A stretch of DNA of 64,000 nucleotides from Hyphomicrobium_A sp036559705 (GCA_036559705.1 DATBSP010000053.1:48820-112819), one strand, 5' to 3'. Positions 8,149 to 16,998 are shown, counted from the stretch's first letter. A program made the numbers and translations. Notes: generated by a model from the letters alone, not told the origin.

Positions 8149-8556
8149 CTACCTGTCGTCTTCGTCATCGTCGGCAACGGATGGCGTCGCAGCCAGCGAC
8201 GCGGCCATGTCGGCTTGCGCTTTCTGTGCCGCCCGGACCACGTTCATAAGTCCGGCGACAAATCCCATGATGACAAACAAGACCAGCAACCACGGCTTCG
8301 TGCCGAATTGCCGATCCAGCAGCCAACCGACAAAACCGCCGACGCCGACCCCGACCAGAAGCTCGCCGACAAAGCGAAAGGCCCGGGCGAACGCTTCGCC
8401 GCGAGCCCGCGCATCGACCGATTGAGGTGGGGCGCGCCGCGCCTTCACCTGATCGAGTCGCTTGCCAATCGCATCGGAGCGTCTGCGAAATGCCTCGGCC
8501 TGCTCGGGGCTGATGTCGCCACGTCCCGGGCCGGGGCCCTTCCCTTCGGATGACAT
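8149..8556 (-). CDS. atpI: ATP synthase assembly protein AtpI
   Basis: Product of 135 residues with two membrane helices (FVGELLVGVGVGGFVGWLLD and KPWLLVLFVIMGFVAGLMNVVRAA) and a charged N-terminal half, matching AtpI, which helps to assemble the c-ring and precedes atpB in many bacteria. The C-terminus is very acidic (VADDDEDDR). First gene of the F0 operon; the promoter should lie within 8557-8709, where I saw no unambiguous -35/-10 pair. Confidence 0.9.
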   Translation of the reverse strand: MSSEGKGPGPGRGDISPEQAEAFRRRSDAIGKRLDQVKARRAPPQSVDARARGEAFARAFRFVGELLVGVGVGGFVGWLLDRQFGTKPWLLVLFVIMGFVAGLMNVVRAAQKAQADMAASLAATPSVADDDEDDR

Positions 8557-8709
8557 GACTTTACCGGCCCGATTGCGGGTTCGAGGGCCACCTTACGGCG
8601 GGTTTTATCAACGGCGCGCACCATAGTGACGGCCCCTAGGAGTGTCAAGAAAGCGCCGGAAACATTGGGGGTATGGCGAAACCGCGCAGTCGCGCGAGGA
8701 CCGGCGGCC

Positions 8710-9351
8710 TCAGCCCCCGGCGCGCTTGCGCAGCAGGAACACGGCCTTCTCGCCAAGCAGGTTCTGCAGCGAAATCGAGCGGTCGATGGGCAGCCGCTGC
8801 CCGGAAGTGTTGAAGGCGACGGCGCTCTCGACCTTGGCGTCGACGAGGGCGACGAGGTCGGCAAAATCCTTGATAGTGCAGAGATGGGCGTCGGGGCTGG
8901 CGTACCAGGGCTCCGGCAGATTGCGGGTCTGCGGCATGCGCCCGGTGAGCAGCAGCTCGGTACGGATGCGCCAGTGACCAAAGTTCGGAAACGAGACGAT
9001 GGCGCGGCGGCCGATGCGCAACAGGTTTTCCAGCACCGTCTTGGGATAGCGCGTCGCCTGGATGGTGAGGCTTAGGATCGCGTAGTCAAACGCCTGATCG
9101 GGATAGTCGCCGAGGTCGCGGTCGGCGTCGCCCTGGATGACCGACAGACCCCGCATCACGCAGGCGTTGACCCGCTCGCGAGAAAGCTCCACGCCGCGCC
9201 CGTCGGTCGATTTGGTGTCGGCCAGCAACTGCAGCAATGCGCCGTCGCCGCAGCCGACGTCGAGCACACGCGACCCCGGCTCGACCATCTCGGCGATGAG
9301 CAAGTGGTCGACGCGATGCGCGCCTGGGCCTTGGGGGACGTTTCTCTGCAT
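8710..9351 (-). CDS. metW: Methionine biosynthesis protein MetW
   Basis: SAM-methyltransferase fold protein that works with MetX in methionine synthesis; known for raising MetX activity in proteobacteria. The 213 residues show motif I RVLDVGCGDGALLQLL, the conserved GVELSRERVNACVMRGL, GDADRDLGDYPDQAFDYAILS and FPNFGHWRIR blocks. The start at 9351 follows the metX stop by 7 bp; an upstream in-frame TTG-type start at 9393 lies inside metX and is not needed. Translational coupling with metX is likely. Confidence 0.95.
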   Translation of the reverse strand: MQRNVPQGPGAHRVDHLLIAEMVEPGSRVLDVGCGDGALLQLLADTKSTDGRGVELSRERVNACVMRGLSVIQGDADRDLGDYPDQAFDYAILSLTIQATRYPKTVLENLLRIGRRAIVSFPNFGHWRIRTELLLTGRMPQTRNLPEPWYASPDAHLCTIKDFADLVALVDAKVESAVAFNTSGQRLPIDRSISLQNLLGEKAVFLLRKRAGG

Positions 9352-9358
9352 CGCGGCT

Positions 9359-10549
9359 TTATACCTTAAGCCCGCGCTTGACGCCCGCTGCACTTAGGAA
9401 TCCGCGGATGGTCGCGAAGAACTCCGGCTCCTCGAGCAGGAAGGCATCGTGGCCGTTGTTGCTGTCGATCTCGACGAAGGAGACGTTGGCGGCCACGGCG
9501 TTGAGCGCATGCACGATCTCGCGGCTTTCGCGCGTCGGATAGAGCCAGTCGCTGGTGAATGAGACGATGCAGAAGCGCGTCTTGGTGCCGCGAAAGGCGT
9601 TGGCCAGCACATCGGCGCGCTCGGCTGCGAGGTCGAAGTAGTCCATCGCGCGCGTGATGTAGAGATAGCTGTTGGCATCGAAGCGGTCGACGAACGTCGA
9701 GCCCTGGTGGCGCAGGTAACTCTCCACCTGGAAGTCGGCGTTGAAAGAGAACGTGACCTTCGAGAGCTCCTGCAACTGACGGCCGAACTTGCGGTGCAAA
9801 GCGTCTTCCGACAGGTAGGTAATGTGCGCGGCCATGCGCGCGACGGAGAGCCCGTTGCGTGGCACTTTGCCGAACGAATGATAGTCGCCGCCGCACCAGT
9901 CGGGATCGGCCATCACGGCTTGGCGCCCGACCTCGTGGAAGGCGATGTTCTGCGAGGAATGCCAGGCGGCGGTGGCCACCGGCACGGCCGCGAACACGCG
10001 ATCAGAGTGGGTCGCGGCCCATTCCAACACCTGCATGCCGCCCATCGACCCGCCAACGACGCAGAACAGCTGGTCTATTCCGAAATGGTCGATGAGGCGC
10101 ACCTGCGCATTCACCATGTCGCCGATGGTGATGACGGGGAAGTTCAGCCCGTATGGCTTGCTTGTGTGCGGGTCGATCGATGCCGGACCGGTCGAGCCCA
10201 TGCAGCCGCCGAGAATGTTTGGGCAGATGACGAAGTAACGGTCGGTATCGATCGGCTTGCCGGAGCCGACAAGCGTCGACCACCAACCCGGTTTCTTTGT
10301 TACGGGGTGCTCGCTGGCGACGTACTGGTCCCCGGTCAGGGCATGACAGATGAGGATGGCGTTCGATTTGGCCGCATTGAGCGCGCCATACGTCTCGTAG
10401 GCAATGGAGATCGGTGCCAGGAGCTGATCGCAGGCAAGCCGCAACGGCTCGCTCTCGGGCAAGCGCAGAACCTTGCTCGACGGCCTGTTGGCCTCGACAA
10501 GTCGCGTACCGTCGGTGCTGTCCAAAATCGTCACGGGAGCCACGGTCAT
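9359..10549 (-). CDS. metX: Homoserine O-acetyltransferase family MetX
   Basis: Acylates L-homoserine in the first step of methionine synthesis. Alpha/beta hydrolase of 396 residues with the triad S168 (VVGGSMGGMQ), D334 (FTSDWLYPTR) and H367 (NNGHDAFLLE). The blocks DANSYLYITRAMDYFDL and NVLGGC-like PNILGGCMGSTGP are typical. Whether the acyl donor is acetyl- or succinyl-CoA cannot be decided by eye. Transcribed with metW. The 195-bp upstream region (10550-10744) was searched by eye for a SAM-II riboswitch and none was convincing. Confidence 0.95.
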   Translation of the reverse strand: MTVAPVTILDSTDGTRLVEANRPSSKVLRLPESEPLRLACDQLLAPISIAYETYGALNAAKSNAILICHALTGDQYVASEHPVTKKPGWWSTLVGSGKPIDTDRYFVICPNILGGCMGSTGPASIDPHTSKPYGLNFPVITIGDMVNAQVRLIDHFGIDQLFCVVGGSMGGMQVLEWAATHSDRVFAAVPVATAAWHSSQNIAFHEVGRQAVMADPDWCGGDYHSFGKVPRNGLSVARMAAHITYLSEDALHRKFGRQLQELSKVTFSFNADFQVESYLRHQGSTFVDRFDANSYLYITRAMDYFDLAAERADVLANAFRGTKTRFCIVSFTSDWLYPTRESREIVHALNAVAANVSFVEIDSNNGHDAFLLEEPEFFATIRGFLSAAGVKRGLKV

Positions 10550-10744
10550 GGTTCTGCTCTGACCCCTAGCTTATCCCTTCGCCCGATCCTCTGATATTCC
10601 GGCCGACGGGTCGTGGTTAGCTATGCACTGCCCCTGGAAAGTCAATCTTTTCTTTGCTTTCACACTTTGCGCTGTCTATCAGTCGAGGCCGCAATGCCGC
10701 CAGGTAGAACCACGCGGCGTCAATGACCAATACCAGCGAGCTAG

Positions 10745-11854
10745 ATGATGTCGTCCACCTCGCCCGCACCGCGGCCGGGCATTTTTGAAATCGATCCTTA
10801 CGTACCGGGTGAAAGCCGGCTGGCGGCGGGGATCAAGCCTATCAAGCTGTCGTCGAATGAGACGCCCCTTGGCCCGAGCCCGCGGGCGATTGCCGCGTTC
10901 AGGGAAGTCGCCGGTCAGCTCGAGCGCTATCCCGATGGATCGGCAACCATGCTGCGCGTGGCCATCGCCGCCCGCTACGGATTGAACGCGACACGCATCG
11001 TGTGCGGCGCCGGCTCCGACGAGATCCTGACGCTGCTGGCGCACGCCTATCTCGGCCCCGGCGATGAGGCGATTTTCACCGAGCACGGCTTCCTTCTTTA
11101 CCGCATCATCGTGCTGTCGAACGGCGCGACGCCCGTTGTTGCGCCCGAGACCAATCTACGGACCGACATCGGAGTGATCCTTGCCCGGGTGACTGAGCGC
11201 ACCAAGGTCGTGTTCCTCGCCAATCCCAACAATCCGACGGGGACCTACGTCTCCATCGACGAGGTGCGGAGCCTGCGCGCGCAGCTTCCGTCCAGCGTGC
11301 TGCTGGTGCTCGACGCCGCGTACGCCGAATACGTGCGGCGCAACGACTACGAGGCCGGCATAGAGCTCGTAGCAACGACGCAAAACACAGTGATGACGCG
11401 CACGTTCTCCAAGATCCACGGGCTGGCCGGGTTGCGGCTCGGGTGGGCCTACTGCCCTGAGGCGGTCGCCGACGTGCTGAACCGCATTCGCGGGCCGTTC
11501 AACGTATCCATCCCGGCGATGGCGGCGGGTGCCGCGGCGATCGCGGACAAGGTGCACGAGGACGCCTCCGCCGAGCATAACGAGCGCTGGCTGCCGTGGC
11601 TCGTATCGGAAGTGGAGAAACTGGGACTGAAGGTGACGCCCAGCGTCGCCAACTTCATCCTGGTGCACTTCCGTAAAAACGGCGCCAACGGTGCGGAAGC
11701 TGCCGACAAGTTCCTGAAAGCGCGCGGCATAATCGTGCGCAAGGTCGGTGCCTATGGCCTGCCCGACTGCCTGCGCGTGACCATTGGCACCGAGGCGGAC
11801 AACCGGGCGGTCGTCTCCGCGCTCGCCGACTTCATCGGAGGGCGGCCGGCATGA
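10745..11854 (+). CDS. hisC: Histidinol-phosphate / aromatic amino-acid aminotransferase
   Basis: Class I/II PLP aminotransferase, 369 residues. Visible: SSNETPLGPSP (substrate arm), PNNPTGTYVS, the LDAAYAEY aspartate-tyrosine block, the PLP lysine in TRTFSKIHGLAGLRLGW and the C-terminal LRVTIGTEADN arginine. The family (HisC) transaminates imidazole acetol phosphate, but many members also handle phenylpyruvate and 4-hydroxyphenylpyruvate. Here the stop overlaps the prephenate dehydrogenase start by 4 bp (ATGA), which argues that tyrosine/phenylalanine synthesis is the main or a second job. Confidence 0.93.
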   Translation: MMSSTSPAPRPGIFEIDPYVPGESRLAAGIKPIKLSSNETPLGPSPRAIAAFREVAGQLERYPDGSATMLRVAIAARYGLNATRIVCGAGSDEILTLLAHAYLGPGDEAIFTEHGFLLYRIIVLSNGATPVVAPETNLRTDIGVILARVTERTKVVFLANPNNPTGTYVSIDEVRSLRAQLPSSVLLVLDAAYAEYVRRNDYEAGIELVATTQNTVMTRTFSKIHGLAGLRLGWAYCPEAVADVLNRIRGPFNVSIPAMAAGAAAIADKVHEDASAEHNERWLPWLVSEVEKLGLKVTPSVANFILVHFRKNGANGAEAADKFLKARGIIVRKVGAYGLPDCLRVTIGTEADNRAVVSALADFIGGRPA

Positions 11855-12810
11855 GCCAAGCGATGTTCGAGCGCGTGGCGCTGATCGGCATCGGCCTGAT
11901 TGGCTCGTCCATCAGCCATGCGACGCGCCGCAAGGGTCTCGCCAAGGAGATCGTCGGCAGCGCGCGCACCAAGCAGACGCTCAATACGGCGTTGAAGCTC
12001 GGTCTCATCGACAAGGGTTATGACAGCGCCGCGGAAGCCGTTAAGGGCGCCGACCTCGTCATTCTCAGCGTGCCGGTCGGTGCCTGCGGGCCGCTAGCCG
12101 CCGCGATCGCCCCGCATCTGCGCTCCGGCGCCATCCTGACCGACGTCGGCTCGGTGAAGGCAGCGGTCGTTCGCGACATGGCTCCGCACGTGCCCCAGGG
12201 CGTGCACTTTGTCCCGGGCCATCCTATCGCCGGCACCGAGCAATCGGGGCCGGAGGCGGGTTTCGCCGAGCTGTTCGAGGGCCGCTGGACCATCCTTACG
12301 CCGGAGCCCGGCACCGATGCGGCCGCGATCGACAAGCTGAAAACGTTCTGGACGAAGCTCGGATCGAAGGTCGAGATTATGAGCGCGCCGCACCACGATA
12401 TGGTGCTGGCGATCACCAGCCACCTGCCGCACCTCATCGCATACAACATCGTCAACACCGCCGAGCATCTCGAGCGCGTCACCGAGAAGGAGGTCATCAA
12501 GTTCTCGGCCGGCGGCTTCCGCGACTTTACCCGCATTGCTGCGTCCGACCCGACCATGTGGCGCGACGTGTTCCTCAACAACAAGGAAGCGGTGATGGAG
12601 ATGCTGCGCCGCTTCTCGGACGACCTTGCCGAGTTGCAGCGCGCCATCGAAGGCGCCGACGGCGACACGCTGTTCCAGCGCTTCTCGGACGCGCGCACGG
12701 TGCGCCGGGGGATCATCGCTGCCGGCCAGGACACGGCGGCGCCCGACTTCGGTCGCACGCCGGCAGTCCAGCCTGGCGCATCGGCAACCGAACGAGGCGC
12801 GCGCAAATAG
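11851..12810 (+). CDS. tyrC: Prephenate/arogenate dehydrogenase
   Basis: NAD(P)-dependent oxidative decarboxylation of prephenate or arogenate in tyrosine synthesis. The 319 residues begin with a Rossmann motif ALIGIGLIGSSI, then VPVGA, TDVGSVK and the catalytic GHPIAGTEQSGP block with its histidine, plus ITSHLPHLIAYNIV. No chorismate mutase or ACT domain is present, so this is the monofunctional TyrA/TyrC type. The final 25 residues after RRGIIAAGQD are low-complexity and probably disordered. Overlaps hisC by 4 bp; chaC starts 2 bp after its stop. Confidence 0.94.
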   Translation: MSQAMFERVALIGIGLIGSSISHATRRKGLAKEIVGSARTKQTLNTALKLGLIDKGYDSAAEAVKGADLVILSVPVGACGPLAAAIAPHLRSGAILTDVGSVKAAVVRDMAPHVPQGVHFVPGHPIAGTEQSGPEAGFAELFEGRWTILTPEPGTDAAAIDKLKTFWTKLGSKVEIMSAPHHDMVLAITSHLPHLIAYNIVNTAEHLERVTEKEVIKFSAGGFRDFTRIAASDPTMWRDVFLNNKEAVMEMLRRFSDDLAELQRAIEGADGDTLFQRFSDARTVRRGIIAAGQDTAAPDFGRTPAVQPGASATERGARK

Positions 12811-12812
12811 CG

Positions 12813-13499
12813 ATGGCGGACGCGCACGATCTCTGGATATTCGCCTACGGCTCGCTGATGTGGCGGCCGGGCTTTGCCAGCGAGGAGACGGTGCACGCCC
12901 GCCTCGTCGGCTGGCGCCGCAGCTTCTGCATCTACTCGCGCTTTCATCGCGGCTCAGCACGGCGCCCCGGCCTGGTGCTGGGGCTGGACCGCGGCGGCAC
13001 GTGCGAGGGATTGGCGTTCCGCGTGTCGGCGGCCAATGCGCGCCAGACGTTGCGCTATTTGCGCGAGCGCGAGCAGGTGGCGAGCGTCTATCGCGAGGCG
13101 CTGGTGCCGGTGACGCTGCTGTCCGGCGAGCGGCCGGAGGTTATGGCGCTGACGTTTCTCGTCGAGCGCGCCCACCCAAGCTATGCGGGCCGGCTGTCTC
13201 TGGCTGAGCAGGCGCACTTCATTCGCGGCGCCGCGGGTCGCTCGGGCAACAACATCGACTATTTGGCGAGCACGCTGGCGCACCTCGATCAACTCGGCAT
13301 TCGCGAGCGCGAGTTGGAGCGGTTGTTGACGCTGGTCGGCACGCACGCGGCGCGCGGGGCGGGCGACGGCCATGCGCGGGCGAGCGCGGTGGCGATGGTG
13401 CGGGTGTTCGGGAGGCATCCGGCGCGGGCCCGGCGGCTGAAAGCCGAGGATGTGCGACGCTTCTGCTATCGCGCGGTCCTGACCACGCGCAAGGACTGA
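12813..13499 (+). CDS. ChaC-like gamma-glutamylcyclotransferase
   Basis: The product is 228 residues and begins DLWIFAYGSLMWRPGF, the phosphate-binding YGSLMW signature of ChaC-type gamma-glutamylcyclotransferases, followed by GWRRSFCIYSRFHRG and GTCEGLAFRV. Family members degrade glutathione to 5-oxoproline and Cys-Gly. The start at 12813 lies 2 bp after the tyrC stop; longer in-frame starts lie inside tyrC and are rejected. The C-terminal 45 residues are Arg/Ala-rich and beyond the usual domain. Confidence 0.88.
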   Translation: MADAHDLWIFAYGSLMWRPGFASEETVHARLVGWRRSFCIYSRFHRGSARRPGLVLGLDRGGTCEGLAFRVSAANARQTLRYLREREQVASVYREALVPVTLLSGERPEVMALTFLVERAHPSYAGRLSLAEQAHFIRGAAGRSGNNIDYLASTLAHLDQLGIRERELERLLTLVGTHAARGAGDGHARASAVAMVRVFGRHPARARRLKAEDVRRFCYRAVLTTRKD

Positions 13500-13529
13500 G
13501 AAGCGAGGAGACGTGCGCGCCGCGACGCC

Positions 13530-13964
13530 TTAGCGGGCGCGGCCGCTGGCCATGCGCGCAAAATCGGCCTCGACTTGACCGGTGCGCAGATCGAACTCGA
13601 CGAGCTTACCGAGCTTGGCATTGTCAGCGAGCATGTGCACGTGAACCTCGTCGGCACCGAGCTCGGCGCCGCGCTGCCGCAGCTCGGCGAGGTTGAGCGA
13701 GGGGGCGCCATGACACACGCGGCCGATCGACAGCGCTTCGGCGCGGCCGTTGGCGGTGCGACGCACGAGCACATAGTTGACGGCCGGCATCGGCGGGCAC
13801 TCGAGCAGGTCATAGACGCTATGGACGTAGCGCTTGCCGGATGCGCCGGTCCAGAAATGGAAACGGGTCGTTTCGTTTGCTCGGGCGGTCCGCTCGGCCA
13901 TCTCTTCCTGGGCGAGTGTTCGCTGCGCCCTGTACACGGCGAGCTCGATGATACGCGCAACCAT
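13530..13964 (-). CDS. Conserved hypothetical protein (about 144 aa)
   Basis: The protein starts MVARIIELAVYRAQRTLAQEE and contains a compact domain with RFHFWTGASGKRYVHSVYDLLECPP, YVLVRRTANGRAEALSIGRV, then HVHMLADNAKLGKLVEFDL. It has no signal peptide or membrane helix and resembles short rhizobial hypothetical proteins that I cannot name. An in-frame start at 14042 would add 26 residues of poor quality, so 13964 is chosen. Converges on chaC (30 bp apart). Coding potential is well supported by amino-acid composition on this strand. Confidence 0.65.
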   Translation of the reverse strand: MVARIIELAVYRAQRTLAQEEMAERTARANETTRFHFWTGASGKRYVHSVYDLLECPPMPAVNYVLVRRTANGRAEALSIGRVCHGAPSLNLAELRQRGAELGADEVHVHMLADNAKLGKLVEFDLRTGQVEADFARMASGRAR

Positions 13965-14180
13965 TACTGACGATCCCTTCGCGGCCTTGCAGCTCGCGTT
14001 GTGTTCGACGCCATTATTCTTTCGTGCCACGCTAGGCTTCATTGCTTAACGATGCCTCGGGTTTCGAGCCGAAATGTGGCTCCATCTCAGTGATTTTGCG
14101 GCAGAGTGAACGCAACGTTTCGGCCTGTCGCGAGTGTAAATACGCAGTTGAAACATCGTGTGTAGTGCGGTCCGTAAGTG

Positions 14181-16529
14181 TCAACCACAGCGTGAAAATC
14201 CGCACGCGTCACACACCCAGCAACCCTCGCGCTGCACGTAATCCGCCGACGAGCAGCGGGGGCAAAGCTTGATGCGCGCGGGGCGCTTCCCCACGCCGCC
14301 CGCTCCCGTCGCCGCCTCCTCGTGCCGCTGCGCCTCAGCGAAGGCCAGACGCGCCTCATCCGTCTGCAGGAAGCCGGTGCGCCGCATGTGCGTCTCGATG
14401 ACCTCGCCGATGGCGGCGAGCAGGCTCGGCACATACCGCCCGCCGACCCAGTGGCCGCCCTGCGGATCGAACACGGCTTTCAGCTCGTCGGCGACGAACG
14501 TCACGTCGCCGCCGCGGCGGAACACGGCGCTGATCATGCGCGTCAGCGCCACCGTCCAGGCGTAGTGCTCGAGATTGCGCGTGTTGATGAAGATCTCGAA
14601 CGGACGGCGCCTCCCGTTGTGCTCGATGTCGTTGATGGTGACGTAAATGGCGTGGTCGCTGCCCGGCCACTTGAGCTTGTAGGTGTAGCCGGCGAGCACG
14701 CCTTCACGCTCGAGCGGCGGCGCCATGTAGACGACGCCGGCGCGGTCGGGTGCCGTTGCAACTTCGATGAGGGCCGGCTTTGCCGGCTTGCCCGCAACCT
14801 TGGCCGGCTCGGACACCGGCTGCAGCACGGCGCCCGTCACCGGGTTGGGCCGGTAGGTGGTGCACCCTTTGAGGCCCAGGGCGTAGGCCTCGAGATAGAC
14901 ATCCTTGAACGCCTCGAAGGAGATGTCCTCGGGGCAGTTGATGGTCTTGGAAATGGCGCTGTCGACGTGCGGCTGCAGTGCCGCCTGCATGGCGAGATGC
15001 TCGGCCGGAGAAAGGTCGCCGGCGCGCACGAACGTCTCGGGCAGCGCGGCACCGGCACCGAACTGGCGTCGGAACTGGGCGTGGGCGTAGTCTTCGACCG
15101 TATGCTCCTGCGCCGTCCCGTCCTTGGCCAGCAGGCGGCGCGTGTAGCGATAATCGAACACGGGCTCGACGCCGCTCGACACGTTGCCGGCGAGCAGTGA
15201 AATCGTGCCGGTCGGTGCGATCGAGGTGAGGCAGCCGTTGCGGATCCCGTGGCGGCGGATCGCTTGACGCACCGACGCATCGAGTGCAGCGACGTTGGGG
15301 CTGTCGAGGAAGCGCTCGGCGTCGAATAACGGGAAAGCGCCCTTCTCGGCCGCGAGCTCGGCGCTCGCCGCGTAGGCGGCGTTCTGGATGATCGACATCC
15401 AGCTGCCGGCGAGTTCTGCCGCAGCAGGCGTGCCATAGCGCACACCGGAAAAGATCAGCGCGTCGGCAAGGCCGGTTATGCCGAGGCCTATGCGGCGCTT
15501 CGCGAGTGCCTCCTTGCGCTGCGCCTCGAGTGGGTAGTTCGAGATGTCGATGACGTTGTCGAGGAAGCGCACGGCAACCTTTACCCGCTCTTCCAGCTTG
15601 GTGCGGTCGAGGCTGGCACCGCCTGTGAACGGATGCTCGATGAGCCGTGCCAGATTGATCGAGCCGAGCAAGCAGGCGCCGTACGGCGGCAGCGGCTGCT
15701 CGCCGCAAGGGTTCGTCGCGTGGATCTCTTCGCAATAGTTGAGGTTGTTGCGGGCGTTGACGCGGTCAATGAACACGACGCCCGGCTCGGCGAAGTCGTA
15801 GGTTGAGCGCATGATGCGCTCCCACAGCGCACGCGCCGGCAGCGTGCGGTAAACCTTGCCCTCGAACTTCAGCTCCCAGGGCCGGTCGGCGCGTACGGCG
15901 GCAAGGAACTCGTCGGTCACGAGCACCGACAGATTGAAGTTGCGCAGCCGGCCCGGCTCGGACTTGGCGTCGATGAAGGCTTCGATGTCGGGGTGGTCGC
16001 AGCGCAATGTCGCCATCATGGCGCCGCGGCGGCTGCCGGCCGACATGATGGTGCGGCACATGGCGTCCCACACCTCCATGAAGCTGACGGGGCCGGAGGC
16101 GTCTGCACCGATCGAGGCGACGCGCGCACCCTTGGGGCGCAGGGTCGAGAAGTCATGACCGATGCCGCCGCCCTGCTGCATGGTCAGCGCCGCGTCTTTC
16201 ACGCCCGCGAAAATGGCGCTGAGGTCGTCCTCGATCTTGCCGAGCACAAAGCAGTTGAACAGGGTGACGCTGCGCCCGGTGCCAGCACCGGCGAGGATGC
16301 GTCCCGCCGGCAGGAAGCCCAAATCGGCGATGGCGTCGTGGAAGCGCGCGGCCCACTGATCGTGCATCTTCTTGCCGCCCTTCTCGGTCAATGCGGCGGC
16401 GCGCGCGACGCGCCAGAAAGTGTCGTCGAGCGACGCATCGATCGCGGCGCCGTCAGGAGACTTCAGGCGGTATTTGAGGTCCCAGATGTCCCGGGAAATG
16501 GGGGCTGAGAATTCGGCATCGTTGCGCAT
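14181..16529 (-). CDS. nrdJ: Adenosylcobalamin-dependent (class II) ribonucleotide reductase
   Basis: Makes deoxyribonucleotides using a B12-derived radical, independently of oxygen. At 782 residues it shows the active-site blocks LFNCFVLG, the NPCGEQPLPPYGACLLGSINL loop with catalytic Cys and Glu, KRRIGLGITGLADAL, SIAPTGTISLLAGN and CTTYRPNP. A C-terminal domain (about residues 600-720) precedes a zinc-ribbon-like CPRC...CDACG tail holding the redox cysteines. The ATG at 16529 follows AGGA at 8 nt; a TTG at 16556 is possible. No cobalamin riboswitch is visible upstream; instead a LexA-like repeat lies at 16591-16616. Confidence 0.95.
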   Translation of the reverse strand: MRNDAEFSAPISRDIWDLKYRLKSPDGAAIDASLDDTFWRVARAAALTEKGGKKMHDQWAARFHDAIADLGFLPAGRILAGAGTGRSVTLFNCFVLGKIEDDLSAIFAGVKDAALTMQQGGGIGHDFSTLRPKGARVASIGADASGPVSFMEVWDAMCRTIMSAGSRRGAMMATLRCDHPDIEAFIDAKSEPGRLRNFNLSVLVTDEFLAAVRADRPWELKFEGKVYRTLPARALWERIMRSTYDFAEPGVVFIDRVNARNNLNYCEEIHATNPCGEQPLPPYGACLLGSINLARLIEHPFTGGASLDRTKLEERVKVAVRFLDNVIDISNYPLEAQRKEALAKRRIGLGITGLADALIFSGVRYGTPAAAELAGSWMSIIQNAAYAASAELAAEKGAFPLFDAERFLDSPNVAALDASVRQAIRRHGIRNGCLTSIAPTGTISLLAGNVSSGVEPVFDYRYTRRLLAKDGTAQEHTVEDYAHAQFRRQFGAGAALPETFVRAGDLSPAEHLAMQAALQPHVDSAISKTINCPEDISFEAFKDVYLEAYALGLKGCTTYRPNPVTGAVLQPVSEPAKVAGKPAKPALIEVATAPDRAGVVYMAPPLEREGVLAGYTYKLKWPGSDHAIYVTINDIEHNGRRRPFEIFINTRNLEHYAWTVALTRMISAVFRRGGDVTFVADELKAVFDPQGGHWVGGRYVPSLLAAIGEVIETHMRRTGFLQTDEARLAFAEAQRHEEAATGAGGVGKRPARIKLCPRCSSADYVQREGCWVCDACGFSRCG

Positions 16530-16590
16530 CGGGGCGTCCTGCTGCTCGGCCCGCAAATATGGTAGCGAACGCGTCCAAAGTCAATAAAAT

Positions 16591-16616
16591 GTTCCTATTA
16601 TATTCCTACTATGTTC
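16591..16616 (-). promoter_or_regulatory. LexA-like operator array upstream of nrdJ (three half-sites, 11-bp phase)
   Basis: On the + strand GTTC (16591-16594), ATTC (16602-16605) and GTTC (16613-16616) follow one another with exactly 7 bp between them. Alphaproteobacterial LexA binds GTTC-N7-GTTC direct repeats; here two perfect half-sites flank one with a single mismatch, and the spacers (CTATTAT and CTACTAT) are nearly identical too. The array is 62 bp upstream of the nrdJ ATG in an AT-rich stretch, where an operator would overlap the promoter. SOS control is an inference. Confidence 0.55.
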
Positions 16617-16652
16617 TTCACGGACGGCCGCTCAAATCCGTCGCCGATCGCG

Positions 16653-16850
16653 TCAGCCTGAAGGCAGGGAAGGTGCCTCGATGCCGTTCTGCACAACTTT
16701 GCAGGCGGCGCACTGAATGGCTCCGCTTGACCATTGATAGAATGTGATACAGCCGCATTCGCAGCACCACATTTCGGGTTCGTGCTGCTCAGTAAATTGC
16801 GCGTGGTTGCGACGCTTACGTTCGAAATCCAAATCGATGAGGTTCGACAT
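16653..16850 (-). CDS. Small zinc-ribbon protein (65 aa)
   Basis: Starts MSNLIDLDFERKRRNHAQF and carries two cysteine pairs, WCCECGCITF and IQCAACKVVQ, the layout of a small zinc ribbon. The end (NGIEAPSLPSG) is flexible. Such short proteins occur in phage and chromosomal contexts; function unknown. The ATG (16850-16848) is inside CATG and overlaps the start of the divergent basic protein gene on the other strand. It reads toward nrdJ, whose upstream region begins about 95 bp after the stop. Confidence 0.6.
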   Translation of the reverse strand: MSNLIDLDFERKRRNHAQFTEQHEPEMWCCECGCITFYQWSSGAIQCAACKVVQNGIEAPSLPSG

Positions 16851-16998
16851 GGCTAAAGCTTCCACCAAGGCCGCCGGAAAGGCGCGCCCCACCGGTAGTT
16901 ACGTTGCTCCCGCCTCCGCCAAGGCGAAGACCGCCGTCATTCAGCGGAAGCCGAAGGCAGCTGCTGCTAAGCCTAGGGCGCCGGCGAAGAAAAAGTAG
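16849..16998 (+). CDS. Small Lys/Ala-rich basic protein (49 aa)
   Basis: ATG at 16849 preceded by GAGG 6-7 nt upstream. The peptide is MAKASTKAAGKARP followed by a Gly-Ser-Tyr turn and Lys/Ala/Pro repeats ending APAKKK, very like the tail of bacterial histone-H1-like proteins, so nucleic-acid binding is a reasonable guess. A longer in-frame start at 16744 runs through the antisense zinc-ribbon gene and is unlikely. A strong rho-independent terminator (17058-17089) lies 60 bp downstream, which supports a real transcription unit. Confidence 0.6.
   Translation: MAKASTKAAGKARPTGSYVAPASAKAKTAVIQRKPKAAAAKPRAPAKKK

Noticed and set aside
5999..8556. Missing F1 genes suggesting a broken ATP synthase
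   Set aside because: Alphaproteobacteria normally keep F0 and F1 genes in separate operons.
10550..10744. SAM-II riboswitch upstream of metX
   Set aside because: Looked for the conserved SAM-II pseudoknot pattern on the minus strand; CTAAC-like pieces exist but the stem and loop sequences do not fit.
16530..16650. Cobalamin riboswitch upstream of nrdJ
   Set aside because: No B12-box-like element (GCCACTG) in the short AT-rich leader; only the GTTC repeats are there.
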